In this document: positions 22,561 to 33,665 of the stretch, in pieces
How the letters are laid out: each line of letters opens with the position of its first letter
Numbering within the stretch: position 1 is the first letter of the stretch
Assembly (NCBI GenBank): GCA_002914805.1
Contig: JXTB01000140.1
Coordinates: 190,736-254,735, forward strand
Length of the DNA: 64,000 nucleotides
Origin: Parasponia andersonii
Taxonomy: Eukaryota > Streptophyta > Magnoliopsida > Rosales > Cannabaceae
Reading direction: 5' to 3'
Program-made: the position numbers and the translations under genes
The notes under the pieces: generated by a model
Databases searched by the model: none
The model's input: only the letters and a program-made list of their open reading frames with translations
Told to the model about the DNA's origin: nothing

Positions 22561-24190
22561 CACTACAGTAAAATGGGTTAGTAGCGACGATTTTTGTTAT
22601 CGTTTTTTCATCATTACTAGAAATAGCGAAGATTGTGTCTTCGGATCATTACTAGAAATAGCGAAGATTGTGTCTTCGGTAGGTGTTCTTGCAAGTTTCT
22701 CTCACTTAATAACGAGAATAAATTTACCTTGAGCAATAGCGAGGATATTGTCCTGACAATTAGTCAGTAGTTAGGATATTGTAATTATTATTTTCGATAC
22801 TTTTTTAATATTTTAAAATATTCTTCAACAATAAAAAGAACTCGTTAATAGTCAGTAGCTAGGATAATATCCTCTCTATTCCTTCTTGTGATTTCAAATT
22901 TTAAAAATTTGTGTTGGCCTTTAGCCAGGACACAATCCTTGCTAATAAGATAAAAAAAAATTTTAATTAGTTGTTAATTACTAATTAAGTTAATTTCAAA
23001 AATTTATAGTTTAATAAATGAAAAAAATAATTTATTTATATTTTAATTAATTTAATAATTTGCTAAAAAGAAATGAGACTAAAATAACTAATTTTTATTG
23101 TAATTAAAATTCATATTTTCATTAAACATAAAAAAGAATGTGTAATTTACAAATAGAATCAAAAGTTAAAAGTAGGAACTAATGATCATCTTCGTCTTGA
23201 TTGGATTCTGATGATCTGGCTCCTGTAAGTAGTGACAGAATGACTACGTTGCTGCCCAATGCTATAACTAGTGCAACTATATTTAGTAATCGCTGTGAAA
23301 GACTTGCCACTTGTATTTTCAACTCTTCATTCTCGGCATGTTGTGACAGTACGCTAGTTTGTGTTAATGGTTGGGTCGAAGTTGCTTCAGAAGTTATTGA
23401 TCTAATCGATTTATCCTTGAGTATTCATCTAACTCTTTGTTTGTGACCTCGTCAAACTCCCAAAATATGATTAGCAATCTTTCATTCATCTATAAAGATT
23501 GGAGTCGTGGACGAAATATATTCACCAGATAATTATTGAATATGTGTATTATTAAAAATATCAACAATATTATTAAAAAAAATATTAGTAGATATAATAT
23601 TTCAAAAAAATTAATTATTTATATATACTATGAAATAAGTTAATTGAAAACTTACGTAATTTCTTTCTGTTGTTGGGCAAATCCATCTTTGCTTATACTT
23701 GTAGTGTTTCTCCTTATATGTATCTATAGTACCCGATTTCTTTCTNNNNAAAAAAAAATTGAGAAACATTTAATGAACAATAAAATGTCATAACATACCA
23801 CTTGATCTTACCAATTTTGCTAATGATTTGCAAACCTTGTAAAGATAGCACTAGATTGTTCTCGCGTTTTTCTTTTTGTTAATTTTTGAACGTTTCTACA
23901 AAAGAAAAAATGAAACAAAAATCAATTATATCATCTAAATTTAAAAATTATATAAATATGAATGATTGTACATAAAATATATAGAAATCACTTACTTTAA
24001 CTTTGGGATCCTCGATATTTATATACAACGTATAAAAAGGCTTTTGAGCAAATCTTTTAGATCATACTTGAAATCATTGTGTCGAGCTGCATATGCCCAC
24101 TGTATACCTCAAAGGATACCTATCATATGGACTAGTTGCTCCTTACACCTATCTCTGCCAATATTCAGGCAGCCTGTAATAAGGTAAATT
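22561..24190. mobile_element. CACTA (En/Spm-like) transposon remnant, left end
   Basis: Starts CACTACAGTAAAATGGG, a typical CACTA terminus. The next 370 bases hold subterminal motifs with inverted 'agcgaggat' and 'atcctcgct' type cores (for example near 22626, 22728, 22860 and 22935). A minus-strand stretch ending at about 23180 reads ENEELKIQVASLSQRLL followed by an acidic tail, like the C-terminal helix of transposon-associated plant proteins; short open pieces continue to about 24190 but are too degenerate to assign. No matching right end (TAGTG) was found, so the element is truncated or interrupted. Four N lie at 23746-23749. Confidence 0.5.
22610..22679. repeat. perfect 35-bp tandem duplication in the CACTA-like subterminal region
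   Basis: Two identical adjacent 35-bp units (22610-22644 and 22645-22679) contain TAGCGAAGATTGTGTCTTCG, which is itself partly palindromic. Identity suggests a recent duplication or local copy error. Confidence 0.95.
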
Positions 24191-24269
24191 AATTTAATAA
24201 TGAAAGAATTTAAAAAATATAATAAATTTTGTATATTGCAAATTCAATAATTTATCTCAATTTCTTTAA

Positions 24270-24720
24270 CTTCAAGAAAGAAGACTTTTGCCGACATATT
24301 TTGCGTTGGTAAAAGTCTTTCAAATGCGTCAATAAAAGTGATTTGACTTTTGCCGACATATTTTTTCGTCGCTAGCTATAATCGGTAAAAAACTGTAGTT
24401 AAAAGTCATTTTTCGACGTAAATTAAAAATCGTTGACAAGAGTAATATTTACTGACGCGTCGGTTACTTTTTCCGATGCTTCGTTTTCGTCAGTGAAAGT
24501 TTTTTGTCAGCAAAATCATCCCAAAAATTTGAATTTAGTTAATTAATCACTGACAAAAAACATACGTCAGTGAAATTCTTATTTTGGTCTACGAACAACA
24601 TGTCGACAAAGGTATTTTTAAGTTTTTGAAAAATATCTTTGCTAATGAAAAAATACATTGGTGAAAGTATTTTCAAGCACTTTTAAAAAAACTTTTACTG
24701 ACGCGTTATTGAGTATGAGT
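24270..24720. repeat. subterminal repeat cluster of a second DNA transposon
   Basis: Repeated motifs of the form 'tttgccgacatatttt', 'cgtcggt', 'actgacgcgt' and 'cgtcagtg' occur in both orientations about every 30-60 bases. Such clusters are characteristic of CACTA-type ends, but the exact terminus is not visible and the motif differs from that of the element at 22561. It may be a separate element cut by the Copia fossil that follows. Confidence 0.5.
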
Positions 24721-25029
24721 TCAGTTTTAAGTGAAACATTAGTTTGGCAGCTGCAAAAAAAACTGAGAGAAAATTGAGAAGGAGAAATTCTTAGTGTCAT
24801 ATTTGGAGGCTATTAGAGTTTTTAGATTCTCACTTAGGGATTCATCAAAATCGAGATGCCTATTCATCTATGCAGTTAAATATTTGGTGTATAAGAGAGA
24901 AGATTCATTGGTTAAGGTACACAATCTCTTGTATATATTTAGACCATAACAAAGATCCTAAAAGGTTTTATAAAAAACTATAATCTAGAAAAATTTTTGT
25001 TTTCCGTGCTTCTACTCATCTTTATTTTT

Positions 25030-28000
25030 GTTACGTTTTTCGTAAATTATAACCAACAACTTTCATTAACGATTCAAGTAGAAAGGTATGAGTTTATTTT
25101 CTGAAACATAAATCTAATATTTATAATACCTTTAATAAGTGAAAAGCCACGGTTGAGAATGAAACTAATCTGAAAGTGAAATATTTAGGACCTAATAATA
25201 GAGGAGAATATTATGATGATTTCAAGAAATATTTTGCTGATAATGAGATTAAGTTCAAGAAAATTATACCAAATAAACCCTAACAAAATGGTGTTACTAA
25301 AAGGATGAACATGTCCTTGAATGAACATATTCGAAGCATGAGACTGCAAGCAAGGTTGTATAAGACATTCTAGACTGATGTAGTTAATACTGCTGCATAT
25401 CTTAACAGCAGAGGACCATCAATATCATTGGGCTGCAAAATACCATAAGAGGTCCAGAGCAGTAAAGAGGTACAACTTTTTTTCTTGAAAGTTTTTAGTT
25501 ATTTGTCTTATATTTATATTAATTGGGCTAGTAGAAGAAAACTTGATCCCAAATCTAAGAAGTGTTTCTTTAGTAGTTATGATGATGCGGAGTTTGGTCA
25601 TCATTTCTGAGATGACTAAAATTAGAATATCATCAGGAATAGGGATATTATGTTTAATGAGAAAATGATATACAAGGATAGGTTAGGAACTGAAGCTGAT
25701 AGGGCATGTCCTAAAGTGAAGAAGGCAAGGATAATACCATTGATTGATATCCTAGTAGATATGATAAAGACAAATAATGGCCACAAAGATCAAGAAGTTA
25801 TAGCACTAACGGTGGACTCACAAACCCCAGTGACTGAACTCAGAAGATCTTCCATAATAATTAGACCTCTATAAAGGTATTCTCCTGCACTGCATTATAT
25901 TCTATTAAGTGACAAAGGCGAGCCAAAGAATTATGAAGAAATAGTACAGAATGATGAACTAACTATGTGGGAGTTAGTATGAAAGATGAGATTGATTCAT
26001 TTGCATCCAATCAAACATGAGAGTTGGATGAATTACCAGAAAGAAATAAGGTATTACACAATAAGTGGGTTTACAAAATAAAAGAGGAACATGATAGCAT
26101 CAAGCAATACAAGGGTAAAGCTTGTGTCAAAGGCTTTCAACAAAAGGAAGGCATCGACTACACCAAAAGTTTCTCTCCATTTGTTACATTAACCATTATT
26201 AAAATAGTATTTGGGTTGGTGGCTAAGGAAGACTTGCATCTAGAACAATTAGATGTAAAGAAAGTATTTCTCTATGGTGACCTAGAGGAAGAAATTTATA
26301 TGAAGTAGCCTCAAGGTTTTAAAGTACAATGGAATGTGAGAATAATATATAAACTTCAGAAGAGCTTATAGGCCTAAAACAGGCTCCAAGACAGTGGCAT
26401 GAGAAATTCGATGCATTCATAAATAACAATAGTTACTTGCAGTACCAGCCAGATTATTGTTATTCTATAAAGAGGTTTGACTATTTTTATATTATTTTAC
26501 TTTTGTATGTAAATGATTTTTTAATTGTAGGGGCTTGTAGGGAGGAGATTGACAAGCTCAAAAAAAGTTGTCAGATGAATTTGGCATAAATGATTTAGGA
26601 GCTGCAAAGTAAATCCTTGGGATGAAGATTTATGAATACAGGATGAATGAGATTTTGAAGCTATCTGAGGAGGAGTATGTAAATAAGTTGTTTCACAAAT
26701 TTAGCATGGATGAAGCAAAGCCTATGAGTATCCCTTTAGCTAGGCACTTCAAACTAACTAAGAAGAAGTCACCTTCCACTGAGTAGGAATGTTATTCATG
26801 TACTATTGCTAGCCTTTTGTATGCTATAGTGTGTACAAGACTAGATATAGCATATGCAGTGAGAATTGTGAGCCGATACATTAGCAATCTAGGCAAACAA
26901 TACAAGAAATCAGTGAAATAGATTCTTAAGTACTTGAGACGTACTAGTGATACTACCCTATGCTTCAGAAAGTCAGATTTTAGTCTACAGGACCATGTTG
27001 ATGCTGATATTGCTAGTGATATAGATGGTAGAAATAGTATTACTAGAAATATATTTATATTAGGTGATACAGTAGTCAATTAGGTGTCAAAGCTATAAAA
27101 GATTATCACTCTCTCAACTATTAAAGTTGAGTATATTGTTGTAATAGAAGCAAGTAAGAAGTTAGTATGGTTACAATCATTCTTAGAGGAGTAAGGTCAC
27201 AAATAAAAAAAGTGTCTTATACTGTAACAGTTAGAGTTTGATATCATGCTAGAATGAAGCATATATAGATTCGATATCATTTCATAAGATCAACTTTAGA
27301 AGATGGAATCTTAGTACTAGAAATGATTCATGGGAGTAAGAACCCAATTGATATGTTAATAAAGATAGTGACCATTGACAAGCTGAAACTATGTTCAGCT
27401 TTAATTAGCCTGTAAGTATGAAGATAAGGATATAAGCTATTAAATTGATTAAGTGTGAAGACATAATTAAAATTAGTTTTCAAGTGAGAGATTATTAGCA
27501 GTGAACTGAGAATCTTTAGGGCTTCATCACTTTTTGAGCATTAAATGCTCTACATTTGGAATCCGTGAAAATATTACATGATAAAAAAAAATTAGGCCAA
27601 GTAATACACAATGAAAAGCCTTGTACATTTTATGTAGGATATTGGAAACTTTGATAGGAAAACATATAAAGGTTTAGAAGTCTTACATTATAAATAAAGT
27701 CCTCATCTCTCATTATTTCTCATCCCATTGAGAGTGAAATACGCCAAATGTAAAGTGAGAGTAAAAATTGAGAGATTTTAGTCTTGAGAGTTAGAGAAAA
27801 TATAATTCTTTTAGATGTAATTAGGATCAGAGTTGTGAGTGAGTATCTATAAATACTTTTAATATTTCTTTCTATACAGAAGATTTGCAGCAGTATTATA
27901 GACGTAGTCAAATTAGTGAATCACGTAAAATTTATGTGTATCTTGTGTTTCCTTTATTTTAATATTTATTTCTACTTTATTATTTTTGCTTTCATTATAT

Positions 28001-28030
28001 TGTGTCTATTGGGGAGGTTATTCCTTGACA
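25030..28030 (+). mobile_element. Ty1/Copia fossil (integrase to 3' LTR)
   Basis: Heavily decayed Copia pol. An integrase core region with YLGPNNRGEYYDDF lies at about 25.2 kb. Reverse transcriptase follows at about 26.0-26.7 kb, with NKWVYKIKEEHDSIKQYKGK and LLYVNDFLIVGA-like sequence. RNase H is at about 26.8-27.4 kb. Then come a purine-rich AAGTGAGAGATTATTAG tract and an LTR at 27493-28030. gag and the upstream half are missing. Many interruptions (well over ten) mark it as old. Confidence 0.82.
27493..28030 (+). repeat. Copia LTR with pol on its left and a primer-binding site on its right
   Basis: Starts just after the purine-rich tract and ends TTCCTTGACA. It is followed directly by GGAATCAGAGTG (28034-28045), close to the initiator-Met tRNA primer site TGGTATCAGAGC, and then by gag-like sequence including FDEFDGTN up to about 28.33 kb. 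The LTR therefore acts as a 3' LTR for the left element and a 5' LTR for a right one, as in a tandem array. Confidence 0.72.
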
Positions 28031-28409
28031 ACTGGAATCAGAGTGAGGTTCGATTTAGTGAAAGCGATGGTAGGAGGCAAAATAAGTAAGACTTAGATTT
28101 GACGAATTCGACGGTACAAACTTGTCGTGAACAATGGTGGTCGTTAGTCATCTTTGGCACTTTTTTGAGGTAGCGTGAGATGGTGTGGTTTGGAAATAGT
28201 GGCTTGCAAATGAGCGCAAGATGACTTGTGTGGGGTTGGTCAGTAGAGATATAAACTGGGTTTAATCGGTGCCGAAAGAGATCAGAAAAATACCCAATGG
28301 GTTGAACAAATTTTGTTTTTTCAAGCACAAGAAAAAATTATTAACATAAGGGAATTACGGTAAGGAAAAAGATAATAATAAATTAGAGAGTTTGAGGAGG
28401 AAATGATTA

Positions 28410-28810
28410 TGCTATTGATACCATAATAGAAAAGGATTTGAGAGAATATGGCTCAGTTATTTTCATTGAATATAATGGGAAAATACATTCATTACAAGGA
28501 ATTCAAAGCTGAGTAACTTTTCTGTAATCAAGGACTAATTGGGATTACAAATCATATATAAAAGTAATCATTTACGAAGGGAAACTAAATAATTAAAAGA
28601 TAAATACTAATGATCTCTATTAATGAGTTTCTAAATTAGACCCAACGGTCTTTCCCTAATAAGTTTTCTTTTGTTTAAGTCCTTAAAAATTGTGAAATGG
28701 TCCTTGGTTCTCAAAGATTTTCGCACCTTAGCCCATTTTCAAACTAAATTCGTTTTTTAGCCTAAATTTTGATGAAATTCCTATGTACCCTTAATCAAAG
28801 TACGGGATCT
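28410..28810 (-). repeat. 5' LTR and primer-site remnant of another Copia-type element
   Basis: On the minus strand ATGGTATCAATAGCA (about 28409-28424) resembles a Met-tRNA primer-binding site. The sequence to its right on the plus strand (to about 28.8 kb) would be the LTR. Its body has been lost or replaced by the gag-like sequence at 28.05-28.33 kb. It abuts the ABCB exon 1 relic. Confidence 0.5.
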
Positions 28811-28820
28811 TACAAAAGAC

Positions 28821-29053
28821 CTTATTGATGTTATGTTGGAAAGCTTCGTTATCCAACTTTGAGGCACCACTAATTGTGTTAATCATGTAGGATGAGGCCA
28901 GTAAAAAGCATAGGAAGCCGGGCGGAGAAAACGGCTCCCAAGAAATCGAGAGACATCAGGCACATATCCACTTATCCGCATGCATGAAAATGGAGCCTAT
29001 CTACCTATTAGCACATCTAGTGTTTTGAATAGTATCCTATCGCCTAGAGGCAT
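28821..29053 (-). pseudogene. ABCB exon 1 relic
   Basis: This 233-bp stretch aligns along its whole length with exon 1 of the ABCB gene (243 bp). It shares CATTTTCATGCATGCGGATA, the YNMNK-like end and the intron donor context. The start ATG is kept at 29053. Small insertions and deletions and an in-frame stop destroy the frame. None of exons 2-7 follow on the left, where LTR remnant begins. It is a pseudogene fragment from a segmental duplication that also includes the 5' flank to about 29660. Confidence 0.88.
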
Positions 29054-29662
29054 TCTCCGATCTTTCTCAAAGAGCGAAAGTTACCACTGTAATTGATCCT
29101 CGCTTAACGTTCTTAGGGGTTATATACCCCTAAAAAAGGTGAAAAAACTAATAAATAAAAAGAATATTATGAGTTCTGAGTAAGACTCAAGTCCTCCTTT
29201 TTCTCTAGCTAAAGTAATTGTAGGACAGAAGTACTTTTAAGAATCAATTAACTTCTTTTTTTCATTTAAAGAAAAAAAAGACGTAGAGAGAACCTTCATT
29301 TTTTACATGGCCATATTATTTTTAGAGAATCCCATGAATAACAGATTAAATTTGCTAATTTCAATATATTCGCCTTGTTGTTTTCGAAAACAAAATAGTT
29401 AATTTATAAATAAATGTAGACACATAATTCACAAAGACAATTTTTTTGGTTACTAAAAGTCAAGTTTGCTATATTGTATTTCGTACAACGACCTAGCAAA
29501 CATACGTGAAATTTATTATGGATTGTCATCGACCATGTCCAGGTATAAATAATGTCATATAGACAACACACACCTGTCACATTGACAGTATCACGTGTAT
29601 AATCTCTTACAACCAAAGAAAACGCCTGAATTAATCGTATTCTAATCATATGTATGTATAAG
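29054..29662 (-). other. duplicated ABCB 5' flank
   Basis: Matches 5080-5650 and about 6443-6545 of the intact gene but lacks the SINE and the MITE-like insert found there. It carries one extra segment (29320-29400) shared with 9385-9440. No gene is seen. The homology stops at the LTR start at 29663. Confidence 0.75.
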
Positions 29663-32247
29663 TGTAATAAGTTTTAAGGGTATTTTGGACCTTTTAAAGG
29701 CAATGGCATAATTATAATTATTGATTTAAGGAATAAAATATTCAAAATATCTGAATATTATATTGAGGTATTACAGTATCTCTTAACGCATAAAAGGGCT
29801 TTAGAATTCTCAAATTCTCTCAAAGAAAGCTCTTAAGAAGAGAGAAAAGAGAGAAAACGCCGGATCTGCAGCCGCCCTTGGCCGATGCATCAGTCTGTGT
29901 CGAAGGGCTTTTGAAGACGAATCCAACACTACTGGTCCAGCCTCGTTTCGACATCGGACGAAACCATAGGACCCCGAAAAGATTCCGCCTCCGGCGAGGT
30001 TTTCCGACTACCGGAGCGCCGTCTGACCTCCGTTTTCTACACCTCCGGCAAGTGGAGTCTTGTCTCACCATCGCCGATCAACTCCAACTAGTTACTGGTC
30101 AAAATTCATCTCCGGTGAGTTTTTACTACTTTTACTGTTTTGACCAACTAAGTAAAAAAGTGATATTTTCGTAAATTTTTGGTTAGATAATTATTTTTCC
30201 CAAGGTAAATATATGAGGTGAAAGATGGTTAAAAATCATGAATAATTACGGTTAGTAAAAGTTAAAATGATATCTAGATATGTGTTAATTTTCTAATTAA
30301 AAAATGATATTTTTCTAAGTTAGAACAAAGTGATATTTTTATAAAATTGAATAGTATTGGACTAGAGTCTGTTACTATGCAGATTTGGGCCTTAGGCTGA
30401 GATTAAAAAATTGTTATTTTTCGAAATATAATTGTAAAAATGACATTTTAACCAATAGTTAGTGAAGTTGATATTGTTTTTTTAATATTTTTGAAAATAT
30501 TATTTTCTTAAATAATTATTTTATTTATATTTTCTGTAATATTTTAGAATAGTGATACTCTTGCAAATAATCAGCAAAGATGATATTTTTCTAAATACTT
30601 TGGAAGAATTGGACTTTTTTGTATTAATTCCAAAAAGAGACATTTTTGTGATTCTTAGATTTTTGGACTTAATTAATACTAGGGATCTCGAAACTGAGTT
30701 CTGTTTTCGAATTTAGACTTAGTGAGGTCTTGATATAAAATACGACTATGTTTCGTTATTGAACAAAAATTAGAATTTCGTGTATCAAATTACACCATTT
30801 TGCCTGCCACGAACCAGTCACGCACCAGGACCCATTTTTGCCGAAGTATATATCTAACCCAATATTTTTGGGTATTCTGAATTCAGTAGTAATCTCTATT
30901 TCTCCATCTGAGGTTCCAGGAAAAAAGTCACTTTTTCAAGTGGACTTACCAGGATCCCTAAAATGTCGTTTAAACACCCAAGTGACCAACGGGAGTTTTT
31001 TCGAGCGTCGTTAGCTTAGTATTGCTACTATATGAAGGTAGTAGTTCAATTAACTAATTTTATATCTATTTGATATATAATTTCATTAAAACTTATTTAT
31101 GAAAAATTATGATCTCACGATGGTTTGATAAATCGTTGAAAATTATTAGATTATATTTAGATTGAACTGTATAGATTATTTTACATATTTTTATATTGTG
31201 ATTATGAGGTAAAATAGAAGTGTGATGCTCATGTTACAGTAAATCTTAGAATAATGCTAAGTTCAATTTTTAAAGCATGATTTGATTCATGGATGCATGG
31301 TTATTGTAAACTGTTACATATTGTACATATCATAGGATCATACACTTGAGTTCCATTATTGCATCATGGTAGTTTAGATCGCTGGCGAGTTACTGCAGCG
31401 CTAGGTGAATGACCTAGGCCCCTGCACAGGTTTTTAGTTAATACACCTATGGGTAGTATCAGGATACTAGGTATATCTACTACAGAGGTATTACATGGCT
31501 GTGATGGGAGGATGAGAGCTCATTCATATATTTGGTTGATTATGATATGTACAAACATGTGTTTCTAGTTTTGATTTTTAAATATGTCATTATTTTGGAT
31601 ACCAAATATTTTATATATCTGGTTTTCAAATAGATTTTCGATAAGGTATTAACCATGCAGATTTGGTAAAATTGTTTCCATTCAAAAAGGTAATTGAATT
31701 TCTACTGAGCATGTGAATGCTCACCCCCTATTTCTCCCACTTGTAGGTGTTTGTCTAATTGAGGTAGTCATTTTGATGGATAGCTAAGCTATACAGCTTG
31801 TGCATATTGTTCTACTCCTAATCTCTGGTAGGTGTTCGTACTCTGTTATCTTTCTTTCCTTATTCAGTTATTTAGCCAAGATTAGTAAGTGAATATATGA
31901 GGATGATGTTGTTGTTAAATTGAGTATTTAAAATAACAAATGAGTTTATATAATACGTTTTGGACATTGAACTAAATATTTTAGTTAAACTCAATTTATC
32001 AAAGTTTATAAGTTTTTAAAAAGTTTTAAAAGAGATAGCTGGAAATTGTTTTAAATTTTGATGAGTATTTCTCTTATATGAAATCAAAACTAGTAAGAGT
32101 TTAGTGATTATGGTATTTATAATGATTTGAGGATCAAAACGAAATTATCTAATACATGATTTCTCTTAAATTCTATAAAATTAATATTTTATTATATTTT
32201 CACTTAAAATTACTAAAAGTCACGGCTTTAGATTTTTGGTCGTGACA
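29663..32247 (+). repeat. Gypsy-type 5' LTR, about 2.6 kb, followed by a primer-binding site
   Basis: Starts TGTAATAAGTTTTAAGGG and ends TTGGTCGTGACA. At 32251 it is followed by ATGGAATCAGTGCTGC, resembling a Met-tRNA primer site. Shared internal landmarks with the solo LTR at 7579 include CTGCAGCGCTAGGTGA near 31.39 kb and GTGAATGCTCACCCCC near 31.71 kb. The GC-rich part at 29.86-30.11 kb is LTR leader, not a gene. The family is the same as the minus-strand Gypsy at the right end of the window. Confidence 0.75.
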
Positions 32248-33080
32248 AAAATGGAATCAGTGCTGCAGGCTTCAGATCCGTCTGGGATCTTGCCTATGAG
32301 ATTTTGTTATTTAATAAGGATTTTAGAAAGTATTTGACAAATATCTCATACATCACTTAGGAATTGGCTAAATATATTGTCTTTACTTTGATTCGTCTTG
32401 AATATTTCCTTCATCTCCCTAGAGTAAAGCTCTAGTATCCTTGGGATAATTATATCCCAGAAATTCTAGTCTTAGAGGTATGAGGATTGACACAAGACTA
32501 GTGAATTCTACTCCTATTGAAATTCTCTAATTCAAATGAACATTCATTCCTGTACTCTTATGTCTATTACCGTGATAGAACCTCGTAGCTTCTGAGATAG
32601 CAATTCAGTGCCTCGTATCTTGTTTGTTGTAGGTTGACTTCATTTATATGTATGGGATTGTTATATTAGTCATTTGATTTTGGCATACATTTAATTACTC
32701 GGTTTGAGTAAATAGTGATAGTTAATAGGTTAGAAAGTTTAAATTAATGATACCTTTTGTATAATATATTGCTTGTAAAATGACAAATTGGTATAATATT
32801 GAGTGTGGTATAGTACTAAATCCACCAAGATTGGCATGGCATTGATTGTGTATCTGTAAAATAAAAGATTTAATTTCATTGAGATTCTTTGGTTATTTGG
32901 TTTTGTTTAAAATATATTATGATTACATTTTCTTTCATAAAATATTATTTCTATGAAATATTTTATGAGATGAATTGTACTTACTGAGTGAATGCTCACG
33001 TAGTGTAAATTTCCATGTTGTAGGTACCAAAGGTAAGCAACGTTTGCTTTGAATGATAGGTTGACTAAATCGAGGCGAGG
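32248..33080 (+). other. internal remnant after the Gypsy LTR, no domain recognised
   Basis: The first 20 bases hold the primer-site-like sequence. The rest contains no recognisable gag, protease or polymerase motif. A stretch near 32.98-33.03 kb resembles the end of an LTR (GTGAATGCTCACG). The region ends where Copia gag begins. Confidence 0.45.
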
Positions 33081-33391
33081 ATGGATACGAGACACGGACA
33101 TGCATTTATAAATCTTCGTCAAAAGAAGGGTACTCTAGTTTGGGGACATATGATGAAAGTCATCGCATACTTCAACGAACTAGAAATCCTTGGAGCTGAA
33201 ATTGATTATGACACCCAAATTGATATGGTTTTGAATACATTGTCAGACACTTTCAATCAATTTAATATTGATCCTGAGATTCGCCGGAAGGATTATACTC
33301 TTACTGGCCTCATGAAAGATCTGCAAATAACAGAGAATATTCTTAAGAAGAATAAGTCGGGGTCAGCTGAGGCTAATGTAGCTCAAGCTAG

Positions 33392-33665
33392 NNNNNNNNN
33401 NNNNNNNNNNNNNNNNNNNNNNNNNNNNNNNNNNNNNNNNNNNNNNNNNNNNNNNNNNNNNNNNNNNNNNNNNNNNNNNNNNNNNNNNNNNNNNNNNNNN
33501 NNNNNNNNNNNNNNNNNNNNNNNNNNNNNNNNNNNNNNNNNNNNNNNNNNNNNNNNNNNNNNNNNNNNNNNNNNNNNNNNNNNNNNNNNNNNNNNNNNNN
33601 NNNNNNNNNNNNNNNNNNNNNNNNNNNNNNNNNNNNNNNNNNNNNNNNNNNNNNNNNNNNNNNNN
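33392..33665. other. assembly gap (274 N)
   Basis: A run of undetermined bases inside the Copia fossil. The protease-to-integrase part of that element is not visible because of it. Confidence 0.98.

Noticed and set aside
29820-30174. GC-richer open frames on both strands, resembling a small gene
   Set aside because: They lie in the leader part of a Gypsy-type LTR and have no recognisable domain.
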